Assembly (NCBI RefSeq): GCF_000425345.1
Contig: NZ_AUDG01000003.1
Span: 140,415 to 204,414 of the forward strand
Length of the DNA stretch: 64,000 nt
Direction: 5' to 3'
Source: Rheinheimera baltica DSM 14885
GTDB taxonomy: Bacteria; Pseudomonadota; Gammaproteobacteria; Enterobacterales; Alteromonadaceae
Positions 30,923-39,813 of the stretch are shown here, in pieces; position 1 is the first letter of the stretch, and each line of letters begins with the position of its first letter. Position numbers and translations under genes: made by a program. The notes beneath the pieces were generated by a model. It had not been told where the DNA came from, did not search any database, and was given only the letters and a program-made list of their open reading frames with translations.

Positions 30923-31879
30923 ATGATGCTGAATTATTTAGAGTTTGAGCAACCTATTGCTGAACTAGAAGCAAAAATAGACGAATTGCGGAACGTAAGT
31001 CGCAATGGCGATTACGATTTGGGCTTAGAAGAAGAGATCAACAAACTAAAAGAAAAGAGTTTGGGCCTGACAAAGAAAATTTTTGCTGAGCTGGGTGCCT
31101 GGCAGGTTGCACAATTGGCCCGTCATCCACTAAGACCTTACACCCTGGATTACATCAAGCATGTTTTCACTGACTTTGATGATTTGGCCGGTGACAGAAC
31201 TTTTGCTAATGATCAGGCGATTGTAGGCGGAACAGCCCGGATAGGCGATATACCGGTTATGGTTATTGGCCATCAAAAAGGCCGTGATACGCGCGAGAAG
31301 ATTAAGCGTAACTTTGGTATGCCACGTCCTGAAGGTTACCGTAAAGCGCTACGTCTGATGGAAATGGCTGAGCGCTTTAATATGCCCATTGTTACCTTTA
31401 TCGACACCCCTGGTGCATACCCGGGTATTGGTGCTGAAGAGCGTGGTCAATCTGAAGCCATTGCCCGCAATTTAAAAGTCATGGCAGGTTTAAAAGTACC
31501 GGTGATCTGCACAGTTATTGGTGAAGGCGGATCTGGTGGCGCTTTGGCTATCGGTGTCGGCGATAAAGTGAATATGTTGCAATACAGTACTTATTCGGTT
31601 ATTTCGCCAGAAGGTTGCGCATCTATTTTATGGAAAAGTGCCGATAAAGCCCCTTTAGCTGCTGAAGCCATGGGTATTACGGCCGAGCGTATTAAAGAGC
31701 TTAAACTGATCGACGAGGTGTTCCCTGAGCCACTCGGTGGTGCCCATCGCTCGCCAGAGCAAATGGCACAAACGTTAAAACAGTCGATACTACGCGACTT
31801 GCAGAAGCTGCAGAAAATGAGTACTAAAGAGCTGCTTGATTTGCGTTACCAGCGTTTGATGTCTTACGGATACTGCTAA
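30923..31879 (+). CDS. accA: Acetyl-CoA carboxylase carboxyltransferase subunit alpha
   Basis: AccA is half of the carboxyltransferase that makes malonyl-CoA, the first step of fatty acid synthesis. The 318-residue protein matches the E. coli subunit in length and shows [34 protein letters not shown] and [15 protein letters not shown], the crotonase-fold carboxyl-CoA site. A strong terminator follows, closing the long envelope and replication gene run. Confidence 0.97.
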   Translation: MMLNYLEFEQPIAELEAKIDELRNVSRNGDYDLGLEEEINKLKEKSLGLTKKIFAELGAWQVAQLARHPLRPYTLDYIKHVFTDFDDLAGDRTFANDQAIVGGTARIGDIPVMVIGHQKGRDTREKIKRNFGMPRPEGYRKALRLMEMAERFNMPIVTFIDTPGAYPGIGAEERGQSEAIARNLKVMAGLKVPVICTVIGEGGSGGALAIGVGDKVNMLQYSTYSVISPEGCASILWKSADKAPLAAEAMGITAERIKELKLIDEVFPEPLGGAHRSPEQMAQTLKQSILRDLQKLQKMSTKELLDLRYQRLMSYGYC

Positions 31880-31925
31880 GTAAACGTAAGCACTTAATCA
31901 AAAGTGCTTAATCATGAGTACTTTA

Positions 31926-31952
31926 AGCCAGTGCAGCTGCACTGGCTTTTTA
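31926..31952 (+). terminator. Rho-independent terminator after accA
   Basis: A perfect 22-bp palindrome, AGCCAGTGCAG and its complement, is followed by five T and an AT-rich tail. It lies between accA and tilS. Confidence 0.9.
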
Positions 31953-31998
31953 ATTTGTGTTAGCCTTACCTTATGTGTTTATCACGGTAGATGTTCTT

Positions 31999-33294
31999 AT
32001 GCCTGAGCTAAGCTCTGCGTATCTTATCGAAACCTTAGAATTGCAAAACCACAGCCATATTGTGCTGGCGCTTAGTGGTGGCCTGGATTCTATGGTGTTG
32101 CTGGATTTGTTATGTAACGCGCAGCAAATGCAGCCATTTACGTTAGAAGCGGTGTATATACATCATGGCATTAGCGACAACGCCAGTGCGTGGGGCGAAT
32201 TGTGTGCGGCTCAGTGTGCCATGCGCAAAGTGCGTTTTTCAATGCGCCATCTACAGCTGAGTGGGCGTGATAATCTGGAGCAACGCGCTCGGGAAGGGCG
32301 CTATCAGGCGCTAAACGAATTTGTTCACACCGAAAAACATACCTTGGTTACGGCACATCATGGCGATGATCAACTAGAAAGTTTATTTTTGGCGCTAAAG
32401 CGAGGCGCTGGTGCGGCTGGTTTAAGTGGTATAGCAAGCAGTCGTCCGTTTGCACAGGGCAAATTGATGCGGCCATTATTGGCGTTTAGCCGCAGTGAGC
32501 TGGAACATTATGCTTTGCAACAACAGCTCAGCTATGTCGAAGATGAAAGTAATCAGGATACCCGTTTTGAGCGGAATTTTATTCGTCAGCATATTACGCC
32601 GGTTATTCGACAGCGTTGGCCACATTTTAGCCGTACTGCAGCGCGAAGCATGCTGCACTTAACACAGCTACAACAGTTAGCAGAGCATTATACAGAACGT
32701 GCATTTGAGCAATGTGTTAGTGACAATCATCTGGTGTTGTCGGCGTTAGCGAAGGAGTTACCATTACAACAGGATTTAGTGATCCGGCATTGGTTAGCGC
32801 ATGCAGGGCTTAATCCGTCCTTAGAATGGCTTGATACCCTTAAATGTCAGGTTATTGGAGCGCGGCCAGATGCAACGCCTACGCTGCAATTGGCTGAGTA
32901 TCAGGTACGACGTTTTGATGGCAAGCTTTATCTGCTTACCCATAAAGACACTTTAGTACCCTCGCAAGAGATCCATTGGCGCGGGCAAAATACGGTATTA
33001 CTACCAGAGCATTGCGGCAGCCTGCAGTTTTTAACCCAACAAGCGTCATCGGCTCTGCCTATCGCTGCAAGTTCTGGACAAATTATATTTGGTCAACTTA
33101 GTTTGCGGTTTAAACCGGCTGGGGCTTTGATGAGTAAACCGTTAAAGCAGTGGTTTAAATTATGGCAGGTACCACCCTGGCAGCGCTTACGCACGCCACT
33201 TCTTTTAGTTGATGGCGAGTTAGTTGCTGTTGCAGGCTACGCCAGCTGCATTACGGCAGAGCAAGCGACACAGTGGATAAGCTGGCAAAGCTAA
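31999..33294 (+). CDS. tilS: tRNA(Ile)-lysidine synthase
   Basis: TilS changes the wobble cytidine of the CAU-anticodon tRNA-Ile to lysidine so that it reads AUA. The protein has the PP-loop ATPase motif LALSGGLDSMVLLDLL near residue 27 and the YIHHGIS and TAHHGDDQLE segments, then the substrate-binding C-terminal domains. I chose the ATG at 31999; a longer frame from a GTG at 31957 would begin right on top of the accA terminator. From this start the length is 431 residues, near the usual size. Confidence 0.94.
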   Translation: MPELSSAYLIETLELQNHSHIVLALSGGLDSMVLLDLLCNAQQMQPFTLEAVYIHHGISDNASAWGELCAAQCAMRKVRFSMRHLQLSGRDNLEQRAREGRYQALNEFVHTEKHTLVTAHHGDDQLESLFLALKRGAGAAGLSGIASSRPFAQGKLMRPLLAFSRSELEHYALQQQLSYVEDESNQDTRFERNFIRQHITPVIRQRWPHFSRTAARSMLHLTQLQQLAEHYTERAFEQCVSDNHLVLSALAKELPLQQDLVIRHWLAHAGLNPSLEWLDTLKCQVIGARPDATPTLQLAEYQVRRFDGKLYLLTHKDTLVPSQEIHWRGQNTVLLPEHCGSLQFLTQQASSALPIAASSGQIIFGQLSLRFKPAGALMSKPLKQWFKLWQVPPWQRLRTPLLLVDGELVAVAGYASCITAEQATQWISWQS

Positions 33295-33326
33295 AATAAA
33301 GTAATACTTAACGTTTTTATATTGTG

Positions 33327-34226
33327 TCAGGCTACGCGAACCGTATTTTTGCCTGCTTCTTTAGCGGCATATAGCGCACTGTCAGCAGCGGAAAATAATT
33401 GTTTACTGCATTGGTCAGTATTAAATACCGCTAAGCCAACGCTGGCGCTTACTGCGTACTGTTGGCATAGGTAATGTTGGTTTATAACCTTAACCAAGCG
33501 TCGGGCAACTAATTCGGCATTGTCGGTATCTTGACCAGATAAAACAACGGCAAATTCGTCGCCACCGAAGCGGAATAAACTATCCGTTGCGCGCAGGGTA
33601 TCGCGTAAACAATCAGCTACTGCCAGCAATACTTCATCGCCAGCACTGTGACCGTTTGAGTCATTAACCTGCTTAAAGTTATCTAAGTCCAGCAAAATCA
33701 GTGCACAATGCTCGTTGTGACGTTTTGCCAACATCACCGCTTTTTCAAAACTATCGTCAAAAAAACGACGGTTACCTAAACCTGTTAGCGTATCTTTTAG
33801 CGCCATTTGTTGTAGACGACTCACGACTAACGCATTACGCAGAGCAAACAACCATTCACTTTCAAGCAATAGTAACTCACGTTGTGCCATTGGCGTAAAG
33901 GCGTAGTCACTGTGATAAACCAGTTCAGCTAAGCACTGTTGGTTGAGTACGAGTACGCTACGGTGTTCAAATTCCCCTGAGCATGAGCCAATAGCGGAAA
34001 AATCACCCACCGCGGTTTTTAATGACATTGCTGAAAGCGGCAAAACTTTGCCGACGGCCATTGATACGATATTTAGCTGCTGCTGAATGTCTAACGTAGT
34101 TTGTAACTGGCTTATCAGGCTTTGTTCCGTGCATTCTGGTAACTGCGGCCATTGCTGCAGTTTTGTCATGGCGGCATAACTAGGAGCACTGCTTAACGCG
34201 ACGTCTTGTACTAACAGGTATTCCAT
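33327..34226 (-). CDS. Diguanylate cyclase with GAF-like N-terminal region
   Basis: The 299-residue protein should make cyclic di-GMP. The C-terminal GGDEF domain is complete: DTLTGLGNRRFFDDSF, LILLDLDNFKQVND with metal ligands, and the intact active-site loop GGDEF. Five residues before it lies RATD, an RxxD inhibitory site, so product feedback is likely. The first 150 residues look like a degenerate GAF-type sensor with no transmembrane segment, so the protein is probably cytoplasmic. The ATG at 34226 is preferred over a TTG at 34238. What it senses cannot be told. Confidence 0.88.
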   Translation of the reverse strand: MEYLLVQDVALSSAPSYAAMTKLQQWPQLPECTEQSLISQLQTTLDIQQQLNIVSMAVGKVLPLSAMSLKTAVGDFSAIGSCSGEFEHRSVLVLNQQCLAELVYHSDYAFTPMAQRELLLLESEWLFALRNALVVSRLQQMALKDTLTGLGNRRFFDDSFEKAVMLAKRHNEHCALILLDLDNFKQVNDSNGHSAGDEVLLAVADCLRDTLRATDSLFRFGGDEFAVVLSGQDTDNAELVARRLVKVINQHYLCQQYAVSASVGLAVFNTDQCSKQLFSAADSALYAAKEAGKNTVRVA

Positions 34227-34354
34227 AATGGTATCCAATAATGCTTTTATAAATCTTAAAGCAAATAATGGGCCAATATTTAAAGGTATTATTTATCAAT
34301 GACTTAACTTGTCGCGCATTTCGGGCTGTCAAGGTATTGACGAGTAATTAAACC

Positions 34355-35503
34355 TTAATCACTGTCGTCTGCCAGAAACTGCAGTATGCTGTCCATCTGC
34401 GCCATCGCATCATCATAACCTAAGCTAATCAGACGTCGGGTATAGAGTTGCTCAAAGAGTAAATAGCTGGCTAAGCTGGAGTCTGAATGCTGGCGTATCC
34501 CAGTCATTCGCAATATTGTTCGTACCGCCATAGGTAACGACAAAAAGTGTTCGCTGGCAATTTGACCAAAATTTTGGCTGGGATTGATCACCAGGCTGTT
34601 TACTGGTTTTAATTCCGTTTCTATATTGTGCTGGCGCATAATTTTAATGGTGTTATTAATACGCTTCATCCGCTCTAAATCTGAGTTAAGGCTGTCGGTA
34701 AATACCGTATCGAGTAAGTGTCCGGCAATGGTTGCTAGATCTGGGTGGTGCAAACTGCGCTGATTGGACTCATTTTTGCGAGGGTCTGCCACGCCAATAA
34801 CCATAATTTTATCAGCACCCAGGTGTATTGGTGCACTTAGCGGAGCGAGCTGATTTACCGAGCCATCACCAAAATACTGTTGATGAATACGCACTGTTGG
34901 AAACACTAAGGGAATGGCAGCCGATGCCATTAAATGCTGCACTCCAAGCAAGGTTCGCTGGCCGCAACGTTTAGCCCGGCGCCATTCCTGCACTTTGTCA
35001 GACTGAAAAAACGTTATCGAATCGCCATTGTTATAGCAAGACGCGGTAACCGACACACTTGAGAGATACCCTCCCATAATATTGCGGTCTATGCGTTTTA
35101 AATCCAGCACCTTTGTCAGCATTTGTCTAAGCGGTTTATTGTCAAACAAGCTGACCGGTTGCTTGTTAGCATAATCAGCCTGAAATGCACTAAAAGCGCC
35201 GCGTAACAGCTGACGAAAAACCCTCGGATAATCCGCATAATATACCTGGCTGGTATGAAAGTTACGCCAAATCCATTCCAGTTTCTTCACACCCAAATGA
35301 AAACAAGACGCGTAGCATGCCATGGCAATACCGTTCATGGCACCGGCGGAGGTACCCGATATTATTTGAAACGGTAGCTTGCTACTACGCGGGAATTGCT
35401 GGGCAATCGCTTTTAATACGCCAACCTGATACGCTGCTCTAGCGCCACCGCCGGTTAATAGCAAAGCCGTTTTTTTTACCGTTTTGACATCGTGTTCAGA
35501 CAT
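34355..35503 (-). CDS. Patatin-like phospholipase
   Basis: The 382-residue protein has all parts of the patatin Ser-Asp dyad fold: the oxyanion loop TGGGARAAYQVGVLKA, the nucleophile elbow GTSAG and the catalytic Asp in YFGDGSVNQLAP. It probably releases fatty acids from phospholipids, with the target unknown. No signal peptide is present. It stands alone, with promoter space on both sides. Confidence 0.9.
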   Translation of the reverse strand: MSEHDVKTVKKTALLLTGGGARAAYQVGVLKAIAQQFPRSSKLPFQIISGTSAGAMNGIAMACYASCFHLGVKKLEWIWRNFHTSQVYYADYPRVFRQLLRGAFSAFQADYANKQPVSLFDNKPLRQMLTKVLDLKRIDRNIMGGYLSSVSVTASCYNNGDSITFFQSDKVQEWRRAKRCGQRTLLGVQHLMASAAIPLVFPTVRIHQQYFGDGSVNQLAPLSAPIHLGADKIMVIGVADPRKNESNQRSLHHPDLATIAGHLLDTVFTDSLNSDLERMKRINNTIKIMRQHNIETELKPVNSLVINPSQNFGQIASEHFLSLPMAVRTILRMTGIRQHSDSSLASYLLFEQLYTRRLISLGYDDAMAQMDSILQFLADDSD

Positions 35504-35616
35504 AACTTAGTTGAACTTTTTCCAGTATATATGCTCATTGCTTAATATATTGCTGGATTCAATGCAGAATGCAACGCTTAATCGCGTTGTGCGATTATAT
35601 TGCTACAGAGGGTATT

Positions 35617-36489
35617 ATGGCTGAACAGGAAAAAGACCAAGAGCAGAACAAAAACCAACAGGTTTATTTGTTGGCCATTGCAGCAATTGTTGTGGTGATA
35701 CTTATTGCCGCCTGGATGTTGTTGAAAAAAGAGGACATGCCAGCTAAACCTGCCGTTATCGTGCCGCAGGTAGTTACTGAACCAGTAATAATTGACCTGC
35801 CACCAGAACCACAGCCTGAGATTGACAATGAGGAGGCTGAGCCAGAACCTGAGGTATCAGCGCAGACAGAGAGTGTTGACATTGTTGAGGCGCCGGTTGA
35901 GTTGCCCCTTCCTGCATTAGATAATTCTGATCAGGAGGTAAAGCAAAAATTACTGGCGTTAGAATGGCAGCCTGGTTTGGCTGGATTATTTATTACCGAA
36001 GATATGTTACGTAATTTTGCGCTGCAAGTTGATAATATTGCTCAGGGACAATTGGCAAAAAAACATCCTCTGCTGCAACCCCTTGAGCAAAAATTTACGC
36101 CATCTGGTCAGGACGCTATGCAGCTCAATGATGAGAGTTTTGCTCGTTTCCAACCTTATATTCAGTTATTAGAAAGTGTTCCTCCAGCAAAATTGATAAC
36201 GTTATTTGACCGTTATGAACCCTTATTACAACAAGCTTATGCAGAGCAGGGCTATCCTGATGAGTTATTTAAAAATAAACTTATTACCGCGATAGAGGTA
36301 TTGTTGGCAACGCCTGATGTAAGTTATCCACTGCAACTGGTGCGGCCGGGTGTCATGTATAAGTTTGCAGATCCCGACATTGAACAGTTGCCTGCTGCGC
36401 AAAAACAAATGCTACGCCTTGGTCCTGCTAATATGGCAAAAGTAAAAGCGGTGCTGCGTCAGTATCATAGTCATTTGACGGCTGTTTAA
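35617..36489 (+). CDS. DUF3014 family membrane-anchored protein
   Basis: The 290-residue protein has one transmembrane helix near its start (about residues 17-36), then a Pro/Glu-rich linker of about 70 residues, then a globular DUF3014 domain, presumably in the periplasm. Conserved stretches include FARFQPYIQLLESVP and YPLQLVRPGVMYKFADPD. The function is not known. The ATG at 35617 has AGAGGG 5 nt upstream and is preferred to the frame start at 35569. Confidence 0.85.
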   Translation: MAEQEKDQEQNKNQQVYLLAIAAIVVVILIAAWMLLKKEDMPAKPAVIVPQVVTEPVIIDLPPEPQPEIDNEEAEPEPEVSAQTESVDIVEAPVELPLPALDNSDQEVKQKLLALEWQPGLAGLFITEDMLRNFALQVDNIAQGQLAKKHPLLQPLEQKFTPSGQDAMQLNDESFARFQPYIQLLESVPPAKLITLFDRYEPLLQQAYAEQGYPDELFKNKLITAIEVLLATPDVSYPLQLVRPGVMYKFADPDIEQLPAAQKQMLRLGPANMAKVKAVLRQYHSHLTAV

Positions 36490-36529
36490 CGCTTTTTTGC
36501 TCTCGCAGAGGCTTATATAACATTATTCT

Positions 36530-36568
36530 GCAAGTCACAGCGTGAACGAAAGTCACGCCGTGGCTTGC
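36530..36568. repeat. Long near-perfect hairpin upstream of ffs
   Basis: GCAAGTCACAGCGTGA pairs with TCACGCCGTGGCTTGC around a 7-nt loop, with one mismatch and one G-T pair in 16. It lies 40 nt after the DUF3014 stop and overlaps the -35 box of the SRP RNA promoter. No T run follows on either strand, so it is not a standard terminator. Confidence 0.6.
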
Positions 36569-36593
36569 AGAACATAACCGATTCTTGCATAAT
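36565..36593 (+). promoter_or_regulatory. Promoter of the SRP RNA gene
   Basis: TTGCAG (36565-36570) and CATAAT (36588-36593) are exactly 17 nt apart, followed by GCGCGCC, a GC-rich discriminator like that of rpsB. Transcription would begin near 36600, about 24 nt before the expected mature 5' end, so the precursor needs 5' trimming. Confidence 0.7.
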
Positions 36594-36623
36594 GCGCGCC
36601 TGCTGAGGATTCAGCAGTTCAAT

Positions 36624-36733
36624 GGTAACCCCATTGGTCCTCTCGCAATACTAGTAGGCGAACCTGGTCAGGTCCGGAAGGAAGCAGCCACAGTTTATGA
36701 CGTATGTGCCGGGATGTGGCTGGTGGGGTTGCC
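36624..36733 (+). ncRNA. ffs: Signal recognition particle RNA, 4.5S type
   Basis: This is the RNA scaffold of the bacterial SRP, which binds Ffh and FtsY to target membrane proteins. The conserved core GGTCAGGTCCGGAAGGAAGC is present with its GGAA tetraloop, and the opposing strand GTGCCGGGATGTGGCTGG of the asymmetric loop follows. The ends GGTAACCCCA and TGGGGTTGCC pair with one G-U, giving a 110-nt hairpin like E. coli 4.5S RNA. The 3' arm is antisense to the last codons of the convergent ybaM-like gene. Confidence 0.95.
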
Positions 36734-36883
36734 ACCCAAATCTCTCTGTTTTATAACGTCACGTTTTACTATCTCAAGCGCCATTAATATGGTGTTAGGG
36801 TCAAGTTCATGTTGCTCCAGAAGCATAATCAAATCGACAGCCAATTTGACATGCTCTGGGGCGTGTTCAAGAGAATCACTCAC
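36695..36883 (-). CDS. ybaM: YbaM family protein (DUF2496)
   Basis: The 62-residue protein has [20 protein letters not shown] and [13 protein letters not shown], clearly the small YbaM family, whose function is unknown. It begins with a GTG that overlaps the comFB-like stop by 4 bp, so the two are coupled. The last 12 codons, which lie past the conserved part, run antisense through the 3' arm of the SRP RNA gene. Confidence 0.8.
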   Translation of the reverse strand: MSDSLEHAPEHVKLAVDLIMLLEQHELDPNTILMALEIVKRDVIKQRDLGGNPTSHIPAHTS

Positions 36884-37140
36884 TCATTACTATCCAGAAA
36901 CTCGCGCGCGCGGGTTACTGATTCCCGCACTTTCATTTGCATTTCGTAACGTTCACTCTGTGGTAAATAAAACGCCATGTCTACTTCGTAGCGAATATAG
37001 CGTGGCGGTAGTAGGTTTAGTGAAATACAACACAAATCTGCCAGGTACTCTGCATCCTTATTCGCATCCAACCCTAACTCAACAATATGATCCAGCGTTA
37101 ATTTTTCATAATAGTTGTGGATATCGTCGTCCAGTTTCAT
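36880..37140 (-). CDS. ComFB family (late competence) protein
   Basis: The 86-residue protein shows the ComFB pattern: [42 protein letters not shown] and EVDMAF. The family is small and widespread; in Bacillus it lies in the comF operon, but its role in gammaproteobacteria is unclear, and some cyanobacterial members have been linked to cyclic dinucleotide binding. The ATG at 37140 has GAGG 5 nt upstream and is preferred to an upstream start at 37170. It is coupled to the ybaM-like gene. Confidence 0.82.
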   Translation of the reverse strand: MKLDDDIHNYYEKLTLDHIVELGLDANKDAEYLADLCCISLNLLPPRYIRYEVDMAFYLPQSERYEMQMKVRESVTRAREFLDSNE

Positions 37141-37267
37141 ATTAACCTCAATGTGGTTTATGTATTTCACAAAGCATAATCAGCTTTACAGCAAAAGACC
37201 ACTGAAAGATTGAGTTAAGCTTGGTCACTGTTACAATGCGCATCAAGGCCATAAGAGAAAAATAACT

Positions 37268-38365
37268 ATGCAAAAAAATACTGCGCCCTGCTACTACGGT
37301 GATTATTTACAACTGGATAAGGTGTTAACAGCACAAGCGCCTGAAAGTGCAAAATATGCCAATGAGGCACATGATGAAACGTTGTTTATTATTGTGCATC
37401 AGGTGTATGAGCTATGGTTTAAGCAAATTTTGCACGAATTAAAAGCCGTAATGGATGTATTTGCCGCTGAAGAAGTTAAAGACGAGCAGTTAACCGGTAT
37501 AGTTCATAAACTCAAGCGGGTAATTACCATTCAGCAGTTGCTGAATCAGCAAATTAGTGTGATGGAAACCATGACGCCGCAAGACTTTATGTCGTTTCGC
37601 GATTATTTGGTACCTGCATCAGGTTTTCAAAGTATCCAGTTTAAAATGCTGGAAATAGGCTTGGGCTTAAAAAGCGATTTTCGTATCGATTTTGATAAAA
37701 ACTCATTTTATAGCCGGTTGAATGAGAAAGACCGTGCCTTTCTGCAGCAATTAGAACATGAGCCTAGCTTGTTCGAACGCATAGAAAAATGGCTGGAGCG
37801 TATGCCATTTCTCGAATTAAACGACTTTAGTTTCTGGCAAATGTACCGACAGGCAACGGATGCGATGTTGGCGGAAGATAAAAGTACTGTCGAGTCAATT
37901 GAGCAAATCGCCGAACACGAACGTGCTTTGCAGCTGGCAGAAATAGAACGTACCGCTGAGAAGTTTGCTGCTTTGCTTGATAACGACAAATACCAACAAT
38001 TGCAACACAATGGTAGTTTTCGCTTAAGCCAACGCGCAATGTTGTCTGCGCTGTTTATTAGTCTATATCAGGAAGAGCCGGTATTTAACTTGCCGTTTCA
38101 ACTGCTTACTTGTTTAACTGAAATTGATGAATTGCTCACTATTTGGCGTTATAAACATGCCATGATGGTACAGCGTATGCTCGGTACAAAAATTGGAACC
38201 GGTGGTTCATCGGGACATGACTACTTAAAACGCACTACCGAGAAAAACCGCATTTTCACCGACTTGTTCAATATGGCGACGTTTTTGTTACCCAAAGCTG
38301 ATTTGCCGCCCTTACCACCGCAAGTGAAACGCCGTTTAGGTTTCTATTTTGCTGGCGAAGTGTGA
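37268..38365 (+). CDS. kynA: Tryptophan 2,3-dioxygenase
   Basis: This heme enzyme opens the indole ring of tryptophan to N-formylkynurenine. The 365-residue protein has the distal-pocket segment FIIVHQVYELWFKQ, the heme-ligand region WRYKHAMMVQRMLG and the substrate loop GTGGSSGHDYLKRT. It is longer than the Xanthomonas enzyme and resembles the eukaryote-like form. No kynureninase or formamidase gene is adjacent. Its 3' end overlaps the convergent HDAC gene by 30 bp. Confidence 0.93.
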   Translation: MQKNTAPCYYGDYLQLDKVLTAQAPESAKYANEAHDETLFIIVHQVYELWFKQILHELKAVMDVFAAEEVKDEQLTGIVHKLKRVITIQQLLNQQISVMETMTPQDFMSFRDYLVPASGFQSIQFKMLEIGLGLKSDFRIDFDKNSFYSRLNEKDRAFLQQLEHEPSLFERIEKWLERMPFLELNDFSFWQMYRQATDAMLAEDKSTVESIEQIAEHERALQLAEIERTAEKFAALLDNDKYQQLQHNGSFRLSQRAMLSALFISLYQEEPVFNLPFQLLTCLTEIDELLTIWRYKHAMMVQRMLGTKIGTGGSSGHDYLKRTTEKNRIFTDLFNMATFLLPKADLPPLPPQVKRRLGFYFAGEV

Positions 38366-39274
38366 GCCGTAGAGGGTAAAAGCAGCTTTGAATAACTGCA
38401 AATGCAGCTGCACCAGCGCATCAACATTGCGCTGGTAGCCGCCGCCAATTACTGCTGCTACCGGTATTGCGTTATCAACACAGCATTGCAGTACCAGCAA
38501 GTCGCGCTGGTATAGTGCCGCTGTTGAAATGCTTAGTAACCCCAATTCATCCCGCTGGTGAATATCAACGCCGGCGTCATACAGCACTAAATCCGGCTGA
38601 TGCCAATTAATCAAGGTTTGCACACTTTGCTGTACGGTTTGCAGATAGTCGTTGTCGCTGCAATCTTTCGCGACGCCAACATCCCAGTCAGACTGCTGCT
38701 TATAGTAAGGAAAGTTCTTTTCACAATGAATTGAACAGCTAATAATTCGGGGGTCATCTGCTAGCATGGCAGCGCTACCATCTCCTTGATGCACATCCAA
38801 GTCGATGATAAGTATTTTATCCACTTCCTGCGTTAACAGGGTTTTAGCGGCAACCACCAGATCATTAAACAGACAAAAGCCAGACCCTTCGTTGTAAAAA
38901 GCGTGGTGATAGCCCCCACTTAAATGTAGTGCGATACCCTGTTTAAGCGCGGCTTGAGCTGTTTGCAACGTTCCTCCTAAAGAGCAAAGCGAACGCTAAA
39001 ACAATTGTTCAGACCAGGGAAAACCAATTCGTCGCATGGCCTTGGGCAGAATACTGCCATCTTGTAAGCTACGGATATAATGTGGGCAGTGCACCTGGGC
39101 AAGTTGTTCGCTACTTATCGGTGTTGATAAGGAGAATGCACTCACCGGCACGCCAATACTAAGCAACTGCTGATACAGTGCTTGATACTTTGTAATGGGA
39201 TAACGGTGCTGCGCTGGAAGATCAAGTTCGCTGTAGCAAGGATGATAAAGCATAGCGGGTAACGAGGTTAGCAT
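38336..39274 (-). pseudogene. Histone deacetylase family gene interrupted by an in-frame amber codon
   Basis: Read as one frame the gene would encode about 312 residues of a class II HDAC/acetylpolyamine amidohydrolase-like protein. A TAG at 38996-38998 (codon 93) splits it, and the frame goes on unchanged: the residues after the stop, RSLCSLGGTLQTAQAAL, continue the family alignment. The downstream part holds all metal ligands, in LSGGYHHAF, IIDLDVHQGDGS and LYDAGVDIHQ. A single C-to-T change in CAG would explain the stop. A restart at the TTG at 38968 would give a 210-residue protein lacking the N-terminal part. It is last in the dinG-tauE-priC unit and overlaps the priC stop (TGATG). Confidence 0.8.
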
Positions 39275-39813
39275 CAGTTGCGGCGTTCCAAATCCAGAAT
39301 TTGTCGTTCAATATCTGATAAGGCTTTACGGCAGCGGCCTAGGCGGGCATGCAATGCCAAACTGCGTTGTATAGCATCGGGGGCGTTTTCACGATTGGCC
39401 AGCACGATCATATCCTGCAATCGGCGTTCAAACTCCTGCGTATCACTTAGTTGCTGATATAGCTGCTGGCTACTAACACTGATTTGCTGCACCAGATTTT
39501 TCGCTTTATGTACTTTATTGCTGGGTTTGCGTCGTATATCAACATTTCGAAATGCTCGGGTAAGCGCAACGGTTTGTTCGCTTAAACGCTGCACCAAGCG
39601 TTGTTTCGCTGTGATTCCTAACGCGCTATGTTGCAAGTGGTTAAGGTTTCGCTGTGCCTCTATAACGTAATCAGTTAGCTGGGGTGAGCGACAGCTAAAC
39701 AGGGTGCTGTCAAACCAGTTTTGTGGCTTACCGCTAACTTGCTTTAAATCAATCTGTTCAGCTTGTTGCTTTAATTGCTGCAATTGATGCGCAAGTGTGC
39801 CTAATAAATCCAT
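39274..39813 (-). CDS. priC: Primosomal replication protein PriC
   Basis: PriC helps reload DnaB at stalled forks. The protein is helical and basic, with the family patterns WFDSTLFSCRSPQLTDYVIEA in the first half and EFERRLQDMIVLANR with RLGRCRKALSDIE near the end. I chose the ATG at 39813 (GGAG 6 nt upstream), which gives 179 residues, near the E. coli length; an earlier start would read far into the permease gene. It overlaps tauE and the HDAC gene by single-base TGATG junctions. Confidence 0.88.
   Translation of the reverse strand: MDLLGTLAHQLQQLKQQAEQIDLKQVSGKPQNWFDSTLFSCRSPQLTDYVIEAQRNLNHLQHSALGITAKQRLVQRLSEQTVALTRAFRNVDIRRKPSNKVHKAKNLVQQISVSSQQLYQQLSDTQEFERRLQDMIVLANRENAPDAIQRSLALHARLGRCRKALSDIERQILDLERRN

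Noticed and set aside
36585..37145. 186-codon plus-strand open frame
   Set aside because: It runs through the SRP RNA and antisense to the ybaM-like and comFB-like genes; the translation shows no family features.
38996..38998. TAG in the HDAC gene as a pyrrolysine or programmed read-through codon
   Set aside because: No pyrrolysine genes are visible, this lineage is not known for them, and a single CAG-to-TAG change is the simpler explanation.
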